Shown in pieces: positions 23,920-34,112 of a DNA stretch of 64,000 bases. Each line of letters begins with the position of its first letter. The first letter of the stretch is position 1. The position numbers and the translations under genes were made by a program. The notes under the pieces were generated by a model. The model was not told the origin of the DNA. It searched no databases and was given only the letters and a program-made list of their open reading frames with translations. The stretch covers positions 78,525 through 142,524 of the forward strand of contig CAZOOA010000002.1 in assembly GCA_964581355.1 (NCBI GenBank), written 5' to 3'. The stretch is from CAZOOA01 sp964581355. Its GTDB lineage: Bacteria; Bacillota; Dethiobacteria; DTU022; UBA8154.

Positions 23920-26900
23920 TTATTTATCTTGCCGGTGATACTTTTTTGTCAGGGCATAAAGCCGTCCCGCCAGGGACGGATCCCACTGGTCCGGGGAAAG
24001 TCGCCAGTCCCAGTTTCCTTCCGCCGTGCCGGGAATATTCATGCGGGCTTCTGTACCCAAACCCAGGAGATCCTGCATAGGGAAAATTACCTTGCAAGCA
24101 TCACTGTGCATGGCCATTTCAATATAGTGCCAGCTCACTTCAGGCTGGTCGGCAGCTTTTTTTTCCGGGTCGATTTCCGGCTCCACGTACCTCCGGTACC
24201 AGCCCAGCATGGTATCATTATCGTGTGTCCCGGTATATAATACCGTGTTTTTTTTGTGCAGAGGAAATTCAAGCTTTTCTCCCGGTTTGCCCTTAAGAGC
24301 AAACTGCATGATCAGCATCCCAGGAAACCCAAGCCTTGTTTTCAAATCCTCCACTTCAGGAGTAATATAGCCCAGGTCTTCGGCAATAAACTCCACCGGC
24401 TCCAACTCTTCCATTACTTCCCGGAAAAAAGGTTCACCGGGCCCTTGGACCCAGCGCCCGTTTATAGCTGTCTCTTCTCCGGCGGGAATTTCCCAGTAGG
24501 CTTCAAAACCCCGGAAATGATCGATCCGGATCACATCCACCAGCCTGGACAGGAGGGCAAAGCGGTCTTTCCACCAGCGGTAGCCGTCTTCAGCCATGCT
24601 GTCCCAGCGGTAGTGGGGATTACCCCACAGCTGTCCGGTTTCACTAAAATAATCCGGGGGAACACCGGCCACTTTTTGGGGAGCGCCTTTTTCATCCAGT
24701 TGAAACAGTTCGGGGTGGCTCCAGACATCGCTGCTGTCGTGGGCCACAAAAATGGGAAGATCGCCCACGATGCGAATTCCTTTTTCCTGCGCATAGTCTT
24801 TCACGGCAGCCCACTGCTGGAAAAAAATGAACTGGAGAAACTTGTGATAAGCGATCACCCCATCCAGTTCCTGGCGATATCTTTCCAGGGTCTCGGGATC
24901 TCGAAAGGCCGCCCCATGCTCCCACTGGTCCCACGCCACTCCATTAAAATAACTTTTCAGCGCCATGAACAGGGCATAATCCTCCAACCAGCAAGCATTT
25001 TCCCGGCAAAAATCCCGGTAGTCAGCACGCTGCGGACCGCCGCGCTCTTGAAACCGGGTATAAGCCCGGGAGAAAAGTCCGGCTTTAAAAGTTTCCACTG
25101 CAGGAAAGTCAACCCGGTCCTTGGGAAAAACAGGACATTCTAAATGGAGTTCATCCAGCAGGCCGTCATGGGCCAGCTTGCGCGGGTCAATGAGCATATG
25201 GTTGCCGGCAAAAGCGGAAAAACACTGGTATGGGGAAAACCCGATACCGGGAGGGTTCAGGGGCAGGATCTGCCACAACTTCTGCCCGCTGTCCTGCAGG
25301 AAGTCGACAAAATCAAAGGCTTCATCTCCCATGTCTCCAATTCCGAAAGGCGAGGGCAGGGAAGTGGGATGCAGCAGCACACCGCTTTCCCGGAATTCCT
25401 GGTAATTTGAGCTCCAGCGGTCCTGGAGCAGAAGGCGCCCTTCCAGGGGTTTCAGGCTCAGCTCCAACCGGCCTTCCTGGAGCGGGAACGCTTTGTAATC
25501 GGCCAATACGTCCACCAGGTTCCCTTCACACCAGGGGGACAAATCCAGGGAAAGAGCAGCTGATTGTTCCATGTCCCGGTTGAATAGCACCACAGCCGTG
25601 TTATCTTTCTTGGGCTGCCCGAAAATATCCCACCCATTTTCGATAATTCTCATAAACCCATAGACAGGTCCCTCGGCATGGAGCAACTGCCAGGCGCCCG
25701 TTTGCAGGACATCGTAGTGATTGCGCAGAGCGGAAATGGTTTTATACCATTCAACCAGCTCCTGGTTTTCTTCTCCCCAAGGATAGGTCTTACGGTTTTC
25801 CGGGTCCTTTCCACCTTCCAGACCCGCTTCGTCACCGTAATAGATGCAGGGAACACCGGGAAATGTGAACTGCAACAGGGAGAAAAGTTGCTGACGCTGC
25901 AAAAGGATATCCTCTTTGTGGTGAAGGTCAAGGCTTGCAGGCAACCCCCGGCCCAGCTCCGTGCGGATCCGGGCTACGTCGTGGCTGCCGGCCAGGTTCA
26001 AAGCATTGTAAAAATGCTCTCGCGGATAGTTTTCATAAAGGCTCATCAGAGCCATGTGTGCTTCTTGTGCATCTTTTTTGCCCAGGAAAAAGTCCAGCAG
26101 GATACGGCGAAAAGGATAGTTCATTGTGGAATCCAGTTCTTCACCCAGCAGGTATTCACGCCTTTCGCTGTAACTGATCTTGTTGGAAGCATCCTCCCAG
26201 ACTTCACCAATGAGTATCGAGTCAGGATCCAGTTCTTTCATCACCCGGCGCAGGTTCTTGACAAAAGCGTCGGGAAGCTCATCGACCACGTCCAAACGCC
26301 ACCCTTTGGCCCCTTTACGCTGCCATTGCCGGGTAACACTGTCCTGGTCAAAGATGATGAAATCCTGGTAAGAGGGTTCCAGTTCTTCCACATTGGGCAT
26401 GGTTTCGATACCCCACCAGGAATCATACTCATCCGGGTATTCGCTGAAACGGTACCAGCTGAAATAGGGGGAATGGACAGACTGGTACGCTCCCAGGGAC
26501 TTATAGTTCCCTTCCCGGTTGAAATATATACTGTCGCTGCCGGTATGGCTGAAAACCCCATCCAGGATCACATGGATACCCAGGCGCCGTCCTTCGTCAC
26601 ACAGGGTTGCAAAAAGCTCTTCTGTCCCGTACATGGGGTCGATTTTGTGGTAGTCGCCGGTATCGTACTTGTGGTTGCTCGGGGCCTCAAAGATGGGGTT
26701 AAAGTAAATGGCTCTAATACCCAGGGATTTTAAATAAGTTAGCTTCTGCCGAACTCCCTCCAGGTTCCCACCGAAAAAATCCCAGCGGATCACATGACCT
26801 GTCTTGACGTCCCGGATGTAGACAGGGTCATTGTTCCAGTGGGCGTGGACAAGGCTGTTTTTCTTGGGAGATAAAATTGTATTTCCATGGCCATTATGGA

Positions 26901-27453
26901 AGCGCTCAACAAATATTTGATACACAACAGCCCCCCTGAACCAGGAAGGAGTGGTTAATCCTGGAGCATGTACAGTAACCTGAAAAGCCGGGGGGATCTC
27001 CCGGGTCAACTGCCCCGGGCCACCTGTCTGCTCCCTGTTATTACCATAATAATAGGTTCCATCTTCCCGCTGGATCACAAAGTAATACCAGAGAAGCCCG
27101 GGCAGCTCCGGGGCATAAAACTCCACGTGAAAAATTGACCCGCCGGGAAAAAGGCCGGACTGATCTTGATCAGGCAAAGCAAACCATCCAGGATCTTCTG
27201 TTCCCCCGGAAAGCTCATTCTTCCCGGGAAGAAGTTTCAGCTCCTCTACCTTCTCTTTCCCGGAACGCTCGAAAATTGCCCTCAGGGCGATGGAGCGGAT
27301 CGCTGTTTCGCTGCCAGGTTCTAACCCATTATCCCCGGTTTCCGGGGTTGTTGCTGCTACGTTAGCCCGGAGCAGGAGCGCCTGTCCACAGGGAACAGCG
27401 CCAAAAGGATTGCGGTAAAACAGGTTGTGGGAGTCATGATAAAACCAGTCCAT
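23920..27453 (-). CDS. GH13 alpha-amylase/neopullulanase fused to 4-alpha-glucanotransferase (GH77)
   Basis: 1177 residues in one frame. N-terminal E-set/CBM34-like domain (about 1-165), then a GH13 barrel with LDGVFSHTG (region I), WRLDVVDEL (nucleophile Asp), LIGEVWED (acid/base Glu) and GSHDVAR (region IV). From about 690 a complete GH77 (MalQ) domain: SGVLLHPTSLPSPFGIGD, VIRIDHFRGF (nucleophile Asp), AEDLGYIT (acid/base Glu) and TGTHDNDT. One half hydrolyses alpha-1,4 (maybe alpha-1,6) glucans; the other moves glucan chains between acceptors. There is no signal peptide, so it acts inside the cell on glycogen or imported dextrins. AGGAGG is six bases before the ATG. It lies downstream of glgP in the same direction, with a 314-bp spacer. 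Confidence 0.93.
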   Translation of the reverse strand: MDWFYHDSHNLFYRNPFGAVPCGQALLLRANVAATTPETGDNGLEPGSETAIRSIALRAIFERSGKEKVEELKLLPGKNELSGGTEDPGWFALPDQDQSGLFPGGSIFHVEFYAPELPGLLWYYFVIQREDGTYYYGNNREQTGGPGQLTREIPPAFQVTVHAPGLTTPSWFRGAVVYQIFVERFHNGHGNTILSPKKNSLVHAHWNNDPVYIRDVKTGHVIRWDFFGGNLEGVRQKLTYLKSLGIRAIYFNPIFEAPSNHKYDTGDYHKIDPMYGTEELFATLCDEGRRLGIHVILDGVFSHTGSDSIYFNREGNYKSLGAYQSVHSPYFSWYRFSEYPDEYDSWWGIETMPNVEELEPSYQDFIIFDQDSVTRQWQRKGAKGWRLDVVDELPDAFVKNLRRVMKELDPDSILIGEVWEDASNKISYSERREYLLGEELDSTMNYPFRRILLDFFLGKKDAQEAHMALMSLYENYPREHFYNALNLAGSHDVARIRTELGRGLPASLDLHHKEDILLQRQQLFSLLQFTFPGVPCIYYGDEAGLEGGKDPENRKTYPWGEENQELVEWYKTISALRNHYDVLQTGAWQLLHAEGPVYGFMRIIENGWDIFGQPKKDNTAVVLFNRDMEQSAALSLDLSPWCEGNLVDVLADYKAFPLQEGRLELSLKPLEGRLLLQDRWSSNYQEFRESGVLLHPTSLPSPFGIGDMGDEAFDFVDFLQDSGQKLWQILPLNPPGIGFSPYQCFSAFAGNHMLIDPRKLAHDGLLDELHLECPVFPKDRVDFPAVETFKAGLFSRAYTRFQERGGPQRADYRDFCRENACWLEDYALFMALKSYFNGVAWDQWEHGAAFRDPETLERYRQELDGVIAYHKFLQFIFFQQWAAVKDYAQEKGIRIVGDLPIFVAHDSSDVWSHPELFQLDEKGAPQKVAGVPPDYFSETGQLWGNPHYRWDSMAEDGYRWWKDRFALLSRLVDVIRIDHFRGFEAYWEIPAGEETAINGRWVQGPGEPFFREVMEELEPVEFIAEDLGYITPEVEDLKTRLGFPGMLIMQFALKGKPGEKLEFPLHKKNTVLYTGTHDNDTMLGWYRRYVEPEIDPEKKAADQPEVSWHYIEMAMHSDACKVIFPMQDLLGLGTEARMNIPGTAEGNWDWRLSPDQWDPSLAGRLYALTKKYHRQDK

Positions 27454-27767
27454 AAAAAGCCTCCTGTAAATATTCTAACCGCCACGGCCCTCGCGGACCA
27501 CAACAGGGGACGAAAATGGTTTTCAAACCGCTTCCGCCTGGAGGAGGTCCGTTTTCCCTGTATCGGCGAATTTGTCAAGCGGCTAAAAGCGCTTGGCGAA
27601 GTGAAAGCTGGGAGCCGGCCCGGCGGGCATGGACGCCCGCCGCCTGCAACCGTGGCAGGATGCCTAAATTTGCAGGTCTGCCGGCGGGAAGTTTGAACTG
27701 AGCCCTAGCGTTTTGCCGCGAAAATAACCGGAGCCGATACCGGGAAACTTAAAACTCCATTCTCATA
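27454..27767. repeat. glgP-amylase spacer with repeat and GC hairpin
   Basis: Bases 27481-27508 (GCCACGGCCCTCGCGGACCA then CAACAGGG) match 60921-60948 at 25 of 28 positions. A hairpin with 8-bp arms CGGCGGGC/GCCCGCCG lies at 27621-27642 without a T tract. No gene is supported. Confidence 0.55.
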
Positions 27768-30197
27768 CTAATTGATAATTAGCGGCTCAATTTCCCAGAT
27801 GCCCGAGGCATACTGGGAAATGGTGCGGTCGCTGGAGAACTTGCCCGAATGGGCGATATTAGCCACTGCCATTTCCAGCCAGCGCTCCCGGTCGGTATAA
27901 GCCTGCCCCGCCGCTTCCTGGGCTTCGGTATAGGAATCAAAGTCTTTTATGATAAAGTATTCATCGTTGTGAGCCAATAAATTGTTATAAATAGTATCAA
28001 AGTCACCCCGGGATTTTGCTGTCAGCCCGTTGGAAAGCTGGTCCACCACCATTTTGACCCGGGGGTCGCTTTCATAGATGTCGATAGAGCGATAGCCCCC
28101 GTGCAGATAATAACTCATCACTTCGCTGGAAGAAAGGCCGAAAATAAACATGTTTTCACTTCCCACTTCCTCCAGCATCTCGATGTTGGCCCCATCCAGC
28201 GTCCCAATGGTAACTGCACCGTTCATCATGAATTTCATATTGCCTGTGCCGGAAGCTTCCTTGCTGGCCGTGGATATTTGCTCGCTCAAGTCTGCCGCAG
28301 GAATGATCAGTTCGGCCAGGGATACCCGGTAATTATCCAGGAAGACGATCTTGAGCCGGTCCTTTATTTCCGGGTCGGAATTTACCTGTTCCGCCAAAGC
28401 ATTGATCAGCTTGATGATCCGCTTGGCCAGATGATAGCCCGGTGCCGCCTTCCCCCCGAAGATGAAGGTGCGGGGATGAAAGTCCATGCCTGGATTGGCC
28501 TTTAGCTGGTTGTACAGATGCAAAATGTGCAGGACATTCAGGACCTGGCGCTTGTAGGCATGGATACGCTTAATCTGGATATCAAACAGGGATTGGGGGT
28601 CTACCTCCACCCCGTTGTGTTCCCTGATGTATTGAGCCAGCTTGCTTTTGTTTTCCTGCTTGATCCGGTGCAGTTCCTCCCGGAAGGAGGGATCCCGGGC
28701 ATGTTTTTCCAGGTCGATCAGGTCCTCAGGATGGCGGATCCAACTGCTGCCGATGGTGTTTGTAATCAACTCCGCAAGCGGCGGATTAGCTTTTAACAGC
28801 CACCGCCGGTGGGTGATTCCATTGGTCTTGTTATTAAACTTGTTGGGATAGTAGCGGTAAAAAAGTTTCATCTCCCGTTTTTTCAAGATATTGGTATGAA
28901 TCTTGGCCACCCCGTTAACACTGTGGCTGCCCACGATGGCCAGGTGAGACATTTTCACTTTCCCGCCGGCGATGATAGCCATCTTGTGGATACGGTCCCA
29001 GTCGCCGGGGTAGTTGTTCCAAAGTTCCCGGCAGAACCTTTCATTGAGCTCTTCCACGATCATATAAATCCGGGGCAGCAGGGGTCTAAATATTTCTTCC
29101 GGCCAGGTTTCCAGAGCTTCAGACAGGGTGGTATGGTTGGTATAAGAGATGGTCTGGGTCGTAAGATGATAAGCCTGTTCCCAGCCAAACCCTTCTTCAT
29201 CCATCAAAATGCGCATCAATTCAGGTACAGCCAGGGCCGGGTGGGTATCGTTGATATGAAAAGCCACCTTGTTGGGCAGGTCGTGCAGGGTGCTGTTCCG
29301 CCGCTTGTAAGCACGGATAATACTCTGGATGCCGGCAGAAACCAGGAAATATTCCTGTTTTAGCCGTAGCATCCTTCCTTCATAATTGGTATCGTCAGGA
29401 TAAAGGAACTGGGAAATGGATTCGATGGAATACTTATAATCAAGGGCTTTCTGCTGGTTGTTATACCCTTCTGTCAAAAAATTACTGCATTCGGGCACCG
29501 GTTCTGCGCTCCAAAGCCGCAGGGTGTTCACAGTCTTGTTTTGATAGCCGGTAATAGGGATATCATAAGGGACCGCCAGGACGGGGTCAAAATTTTCGTG
29601 ATGAAATAGCGTCTTTCCTCCAAGCTTTTCCACCCGCACGTCCCCCCCAAACCGGACCTCAACGGCCTTGTCGGATTTGCGAAATTCCCAGACATTGCCC
29701 TCACGCAGCCAGTATTCGGGCAGCTCCACCTGGTGCCCTTCAACAATTTTTTGTTCAAACAACCCATACTTGTAGCGGATGCCGCAACCGTGTCCGGGCA
29801 GGCTCAGCGAGGCAATGGAGTCCAGAAAGCAGGCGGCAAGGCGCCCCAAACCACCGTTTCCCAGCCCGGCATCGGGCTCGATGGCTTCCAGGTCTTCCAA
29901 GTCCACTCCCAGCTCGGCAAGGCCTTCTTTGCAGATTTCCCGGATCCCCAGGTTGATTAAGTTGTTGCCCAAAAGGCGGCCCAGCAGGAACTCCATGGAG
30001 AAGTAGTAAACCTGTTTTTCCTTTGACTCCCGGTAGCGGTTATTGGTGGCGATCCAGTTGCGGGTCAGATACTCTCGAACCATGGTACCCAGGGTAACAT
30101 ATTCATCTGTTGCGGTCGCTTCGGCTACGCCTTTGCCATGGGTAACCTCCAGTTTTTCACAGAATGCCTGTTTAAAACGCTCCTTATCCGAAAACAT
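27768..30197 (-). CDS. glgP: Glycogen/alpha-glucan phosphorylase
   Basis: 809 residues, full length. The N-terminal half has the glucan-phosphorylase glycine-rich signature DAGLGNGGLGRLAACFLDS, and the active-site HINDTHPALAVPEL. The PLP-binding motif EASGTGNMKFMMNGA carries the Schiff-base lysine, followed by GTLDGANIEM. It splits alpha-1,4 glucans with phosphate to glucose-1-phosphate. AGGAAGGGGAAG precedes the ATG. It sits between glgA (97-bp gap) and the amylase-glucanotransferase fusion, so breakdown and synthesis genes share direction. The regulatory N-terminal extension of animal phosphorylases is absent, as normal in bacteria. Confidence 0.97.
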   Translation of the reverse strand: MFSDKERFKQAFCEKLEVTHGKGVAEATATDEYVTLGTMVREYLTRNWIATNNRYRESKEKQVYYFSMEFLLGRLLGNNLINLGIREICKEGLAELGVDLEDLEAIEPDAGLGNGGLGRLAACFLDSIASLSLPGHGCGIRYKYGLFEQKIVEGHQVELPEYWLREGNVWEFRKSDKAVEVRFGGDVRVEKLGGKTLFHHENFDPVLAVPYDIPITGYQNKTVNTLRLWSAEPVPECSNFLTEGYNNQQKALDYKYSIESISQFLYPDDTNYEGRMLRLKQEYFLVSAGIQSIIRAYKRRNSTLHDLPNKVAFHINDTHPALAVPELMRILMDEEGFGWEQAYHLTTQTISYTNHTTLSEALETWPEEIFRPLLPRIYMIVEELNERFCRELWNNYPGDWDRIHKMAIIAGGKVKMSHLAIVGSHSVNGVAKIHTNILKKREMKLFYRYYPNKFNNKTNGITHRRWLLKANPPLAELITNTIGSSWIRHPEDLIDLEKHARDPSFREELHRIKQENKSKLAQYIREHNGVEVDPQSLFDIQIKRIHAYKRQVLNVLHILHLYNQLKANPGMDFHPRTFIFGGKAAPGYHLAKRIIKLINALAEQVNSDPEIKDRLKIVFLDNYRVSLAELIIPAADLSEQISTASKEASGTGNMKFMMNGAVTIGTLDGANIEMLEEVGSENMFIFGLSSSEVMSYYLHGGYRSIDIYESDPRVKMVVDQLSNGLTAKSRGDFDTIYNNLLAHNDEYFIIKDFDSYTEAQEAAGQAYTDRERWLEMAVANIAHSGKFSSDRTISQYASGIWEIEPLIIN

Positions 30198-30294
30198 CAG
30201 CTTCCCCTTCCTAATCTTCGATTGATAACACTAAGAATTTTTTCACTCCGCCCGGTAAAACTGGTCAACAGAGGTTCAGCTGAACAAGGCAGGG

Positions 30295-31731
30295 CTAATC
30301 CGACTCCTGGAGTAGGCCCTGGTAAAGATCCTTGTACTCCAGGGCGGAAGGCTTCCAGCTGAAATCCTGTTCCCAGGCATTTTTTACAATTATGGACCAG
30401 GTTTTCCCGTCATGGTAGAAATCCACGGCCCGCTGAACGGTATAAAGCATATCGTGTGCATTGAAGTTTTTAAAGCTAAACCCGCTGCCGGCCCCGGTAA
30501 ATTCGTTAAAGGGCTCTACGGTGTCTTTTAACCCTCCCGTTTCCCGGACCAGGGGTATGGTGCCATAGCGCATGGCGATCATCTGGCTGATGCCGCAGGG
30601 TTCAAACAGGGAAGGCATCAACAAAAGGTCTGAACCGGCGTAAATCTTCCGGGCCAGGGATTCATCGAAGCGCAGGTTGACAGAAAGTTTCTCCGGGTAA
30701 CGCCGGGCCATTTGCTCTAGAAACCGCTCATATTTCTTCTCGCCGGTCCCTAAAATAACCAGCTGAAGGTCCATCTCCAGCAGTTCATCCAGGACCCGGG
30801 CCACCAAGTCCAGGCCCTTCTGTTCCACCAGGCGTCCAACAAAAGATAGAACCGGAACACGTTTTTCATGCGGCAGGCCCAGCAATTCCTGCAGCCCGGC
30901 CTTGTTTTTCATCTTCTCCCGGAATGACCGGTCATAATTGGCAAAGAGGGAGGGATCGGTCCGGGGGTCATAGCAACCATAATCGATACCGTTGACAATC
31001 CCTTTGAGGCGGTCGCTTCTTTTCTGCAGCAGGCCTTCCAGCTTCTCCCCGTAATAAGGGGTCTTGATTTCTTCAGCATAGGTCGGGCTGACGGTAGTCA
31101 AAAAGTCAGAGAAAACCAGCCCGCCCTTTAAATAACTGCCCTGGCCAAAAAACTCCATTCCCTCCATGGTGAAGTGTTCAGAACCCAGTTCCAATAGTTC
31201 TTCCAGGAAATCCAGGGGATAAGCGCCCTTGTAGTGCAGGTTGTGAATGGTAAATACCGATTTTATATCCCGGTAAAAGCGGTCTGTGCTATAATGAGTC
31301 TTCAAGAAAACACTGACCATGCCTGTCTGCCAGTCGTGGGCATGGACCACCTGGGGATTGAAGCCCAAACAGGGCAGGGACTCCAGGACCGCCCGGGAAA
31401 AAAAAGCAAAACGTTCGGCATCATCCCCGTAACCATAAAGCATGTCCCGTTTAAAATAGTACTCGTTATCGATAAAATAATAAGGAACTCCATCCTGCTC
31501 TGTCTCCAGGATTCCGCAGTACTGGTATCTCCAGCCCAGCGCCACGGTAAAACGCTTGCGCAGTACAATCTTCGCCGCCAAACCTGGATCAATGGCCCCA
31601 TAACGGGGCAAGATCACCCGGGCGTCCACCCCCTGCTTTCTCAGTTCTGCAGGCAGCGACCCAATGACATCAGCCAATCCACCGGTTTTCACAAAAGGCG
31701 CACCTTCAGAAGCCACAAACAGGACGTTCAT
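30295..31731 (-). CDS. glgA: Glycogen synthase (ADP-glucose type)
   Basis: 478 residues from the ATG at 31731, chosen because GAGGAG is six bases upstream and the protein then begins MNVLFVASEGAPFVKTGGLA, the family N-terminus with the KTGGL ADP-binding motif. A longer frame extends 48 codons into glgD but is not needed. GT5 family, GT-B fold: HAHDWQTG, then PSLFEPCGISQMIAMRYG with the catalytic Glu and the C-terminal EAMRYG-like motif. It extends glycogen with ADP-glucose made by GlgC/GlgD. The stop of glgD lies 16 bp upstream. Confidence 0.96.
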   Translation of the reverse strand: MNVLFVASEGAPFVKTGGLADVIGSLPAELRKQGVDARVILPRYGAIDPGLAAKIVLRKRFTVALGWRYQYCGILETEQDGVPYYFIDNEYYFKRDMLYGYGDDAERFAFFSRAVLESLPCLGFNPQVVHAHDWQTGMVSVFLKTHYSTDRFYRDIKSVFTIHNLHYKGAYPLDFLEELLELGSEHFTMEGMEFFGQGSYLKGGLVFSDFLTTVSPTYAEEIKTPYYGEKLEGLLQKRSDRLKGIVNGIDYGCYDPRTDPSLFANYDRSFREKMKNKAGLQELLGLPHEKRVPVLSFVGRLVEQKGLDLVARVLDELLEMDLQLVILGTGEKKYERFLEQMARRYPEKLSVNLRFDESLARKIYAGSDLLLMPSLFEPCGISQMIAMRYGTIPLVRETGGLKDTVEPFNEFTGAGSGFSFKNFNAHDMLYTVQRAVDFYHDGKTWSIIVKNAWEQDFSWKPSALEYKDLYQGLLQESD

Positions 31732-31747
31732 TATATTCTCCTCACTT

Positions 31748-32881
31748 TTAAACCGTTTTCCGTTTTTCCAAGACCACAGGCGATTGCACCTCACCACGGA
31801 ATATCTTATTCGGGGAGACAGCTGCTTCCTTGTCCAGGATGGCATTTTCCACCCGGGCATTTTCCCCCACAACACATCTCTGCATGATAATGCTGTCCTT
31901 TACATGCGCGCCTTTATTAATCTTAACCCCCCGGAAAAGCACGCTGTTCTCCACACAGCCTTCAACGATGCAGCCGTTAGCCAGCAGGGAGTTTTTCACC
32001 CTGGCATCTTCTGTATAACGTGTGGGCGGTTCATCTTTCACCTTGGTATAGATCAAACCCGGCTGGAAAAAGAGTTTCCCCCAGTTGATGGGCTGCAGCA
32101 GATCCATACTGCGCCGGTAAAACAGGTCGATGGAGCTGATCATGGAAATGAGGCCGTCAACTGGATAGGCGCAGACCTTTAAGCTTGGGAGGTTGCTGAT
32201 GATCCCATCATCCAGCAGGTGAAATCGGCCTGCTTCGGAACACTGTTGGATCAGTTCCAGCAACAGGGCTTTCCGCATCACGTACACACAAAGGGCTGCC
32301 TTTTCTCCCGGCATTGGATCTGTACCGGAGAGGATATCCTCTACCCGCTGCCCGATTCCTGCTGGTTCTTCCTTTCCAGTAATCACCCTGGCGCAGCCGG
32401 CAAAATCCTCCTGCCCGTTTTCGACTTCCTTGTACAAAAGAGTGATATCTGCATCCGACTGGCGGTGAAAAGAAACCACATAACTTAAATCCAAATTGCA
32501 GACCAGGTTGCTCCCGGAGATAACCACATAATTCTGCTTGCTGCGGTGAAAATAGTCCAGGTGCTGGTTAAAGCTCTGCAGCGCTCCCTGGAACTCGGCC
32601 GAATGGTAGTGGGTCTGGGGTGGAAGAATAAACAGGCCGTCATGCTTTCGGTTTAAGTCCCAGGCTTTCCCTGTTTCCAGGTGGTCCATTAAGGAGCGGT
32701 ATTTCCGCACCGTAAAGACAGAAATATTAAAAATTCCCGAGTTGACCATGCTGGAAAGGATAAAATCAATCAGCCGGTAGCGCCCTCCAAAAGGCACTGA
32801 CGCCACACAGCGGTCCCGGGTCAGGGGTTGCAGGCCCTCCTCCTGGTTATTGACATAAATCACTCCCATTACATCTTTCAT
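31748..32881 (-). CDS. glgD: Glucose-1-phosphate adenylyltransferase, GlgD subunit
   Basis: 377 residues. It aligns with GlgC (PFGGRYRLIDFILSSMVNSGI, YRSLMDHLETGKAWDL) but lacks the strict GGEGRRL nucleotide-binding loop at the start (NNQEEGLQPLTRDR instead). This is the mark of GlgD, the non-catalytic partner that raises activity of GlgC in Firmicutes. A left-handed beta-helix tail follows (GCIVEGCVENSVLFRGVKI). The ATG overlaps the glgC stop by four bases, so the two subunits are translationally coupled. Confidence 0.94.
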   Translation of the reverse strand: MKDVMGVIYVNNQEEGLQPLTRDRCVASVPFGGRYRLIDFILSSMVNSGIFNISVFTVRKYRSLMDHLETGKAWDLNRKHDGLFILPPQTHYHSAEFQGALQSFNQHLDYFHRSKQNYVVISGSNLVCNLDLSYVVSFHRQSDADITLLYKEVENGQEDFAGCARVITGKEEPAGIGQRVEDILSGTDPMPGEKAALCVYVMRKALLLELIQQCSEAGRFHLLDDGIISNLPSLKVCAYPVDGLISMISSIDLFYRRSMDLLQPINWGKLFFQPGLIYTKVKDEPPTRYTEDARVKNSLLANGCIVEGCVENSVLFRGVKINKGAHVKDSIIMQRCVVGENARVENAILDKEAAVSPNKIFRGEVQSPVVLEKRKTV

Positions 32882-34074
32882 CTCGCTTCCCCCTTCATAC
32901 CAGCCACTTCCCCATTGAGGGTGCTTTCCACGGCAGAGCCTTCGGGAACCACGGTGTTCTCCTGGACAACAACAATTTCATTTTCCCGGCCTTTTGTGAA
33001 ACACCCGTCACCTATAATGACATTTTCGCCGACAATGGCCCGTTCCAGCACCACCCCGGAACCGATGACAGTCCCGGACATAATGATGGAATCCCGGACC
33101 ACACTGTCTTTCCCCACCTGCACCCCGGGAAACAAAATGGAATGTTCCACCCGGCCAAAGACCATACATCCTTCGTTTACCAAGGCCCGGTTGACCTGGG
33201 CCGAAGAGCACTGGTAATGGGGAGGCTGGTTGGGGTTGACCGTATAGATAGGCCAATTTCTATCGTAAAGGTCCAGTTCAGGGTTGTCCAGTAGTAAATC
33301 CATGTTGGCCTCCCAAAAGCTCTCCAGGGTGCCCACGTCTTTCCAGTAGCCCTGGAAAAGAAAGGCGTACATCCGACAGCCGGCCTGAAGCATCTGGGGG
33401 ATGACATTTTTGCCGAAATCGTTGCTGGAGGCGGGATTGTTCTGATCTGTTTCCAGGTGTTCGCTTAAAATCTCCCGGTTGAAAATGTAAATCCCCATGG
33501 AAGCCATGTTGCTGCGGGGTTTTTCCGGTTTCTCTTCGAATTCCACAATTCGCCCCTCTTCGCAGGTATTCATAATTCCAAAGCGGCTGGCATCATCCCA
33601 GGGCACCTGGATCACAGCAATGGTCACGTCAGCCTGCTTGTCCTGGTGATACTTCAACATACGCGAATAATCCATCTTATAAATATGGTCCCCGGAAATA
33701 ACCAAAACGTAACGGGGGTCATAGCGCTCAATAAAATAAAAATTCTGATAAATAGCATCGGCGGTACCACTGTACCACTGCCCGCCTTTTTGCCGCATAA
33801 AAGGTGGGAGGACCGTAACTCCGCCATTTTTCCGGTCCAGGTCCCAGGGAATGCCGATTCCAATGTGGGAGTTCAAGACCAGGGGTTGATACTGAGTCAA
33901 CACTCCCACGGTTAAGATACCCGAGTTGGTACAATTACTCAGGGTAAAGTCAATTACCCGGTATTTCCCTCCGAAGGGGACGGCCGGTTTGGCCATGTCC
34001 CGGGTTAATATGCCCAGCCTGCGGCCTTCACCGCCGGCCAGGAGCATGGCTACACAGTCTTTCGCCCGGATCAT
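32878..34074 (-). CDS. glgC: Glucose-1-phosphate adenylyltransferase, GlgC catalytic subunit
   Basis: 398 residues. Catalytic motifs are intact: LLAGGEGRRLGILT (nucleotide loop), KPAVPFGGKYRVIDF, GTADAIYQN, VISGDHIYKMDY (metal Asp) and FEEKPEKP. The C-terminal beta-helix carries hexapeptide-like repeats. It makes ADP-glucose from glucose-1-phosphate and ATP, the committed step of glycogen synthesis. AAGGAGGG precedes the ATG. It is followed by glgD with an ATGA overlap and preceded by glgB (38-bp gap). Confidence 0.97.
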   Translation of the reverse strand: MIRAKDCVAMLLAGGEGRRLGILTRDMAKPAVPFGGKYRVIDFTLSNCTNSGILTVGVLTQYQPLVLNSHIGIGIPWDLDRKNGGVTVLPPFMRQKGGQWYSGTADAIYQNFYFIERYDPRYVLVISGDHIYKMDYSRMLKYHQDKQADVTIAVIQVPWDDASRFGIMNTCEEGRIVEFEEKPEKPRSNMASMGIYIFNREILSEHLETDQNNPASSNDFGKNVIPQMLQAGCRMYAFLFQGYWKDVGTLESFWEANMDLLLDNPELDLYDRNWPIYTVNPNQPPHYQCSSAQVNRALVNEGCMVFGRVEHSILFPGVQVGKDSVVRDSIIMSGTVIGSGVVLERAIVGENVIIGDGCFTKGRENEIVVVQENTVVPEGSAVESTLNGEVAGMKGEAR

Positions 34075-34112
34075 GCTTTTCCCTCCTTGTCAGTCCATCA
34101 TGGATTCTGTTC

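Noticed and set aside
25678..26733. Plus-strand open frame of 351 codons
   Set aside because: Antisense to the GH13 domain; no recognisable protein.
30295..31875. Longer start for glgA, 48 codons upstream
   Set aside because: It runs into glgD, and the internal ATG has the ribosome binding site and the conserved N-terminus.
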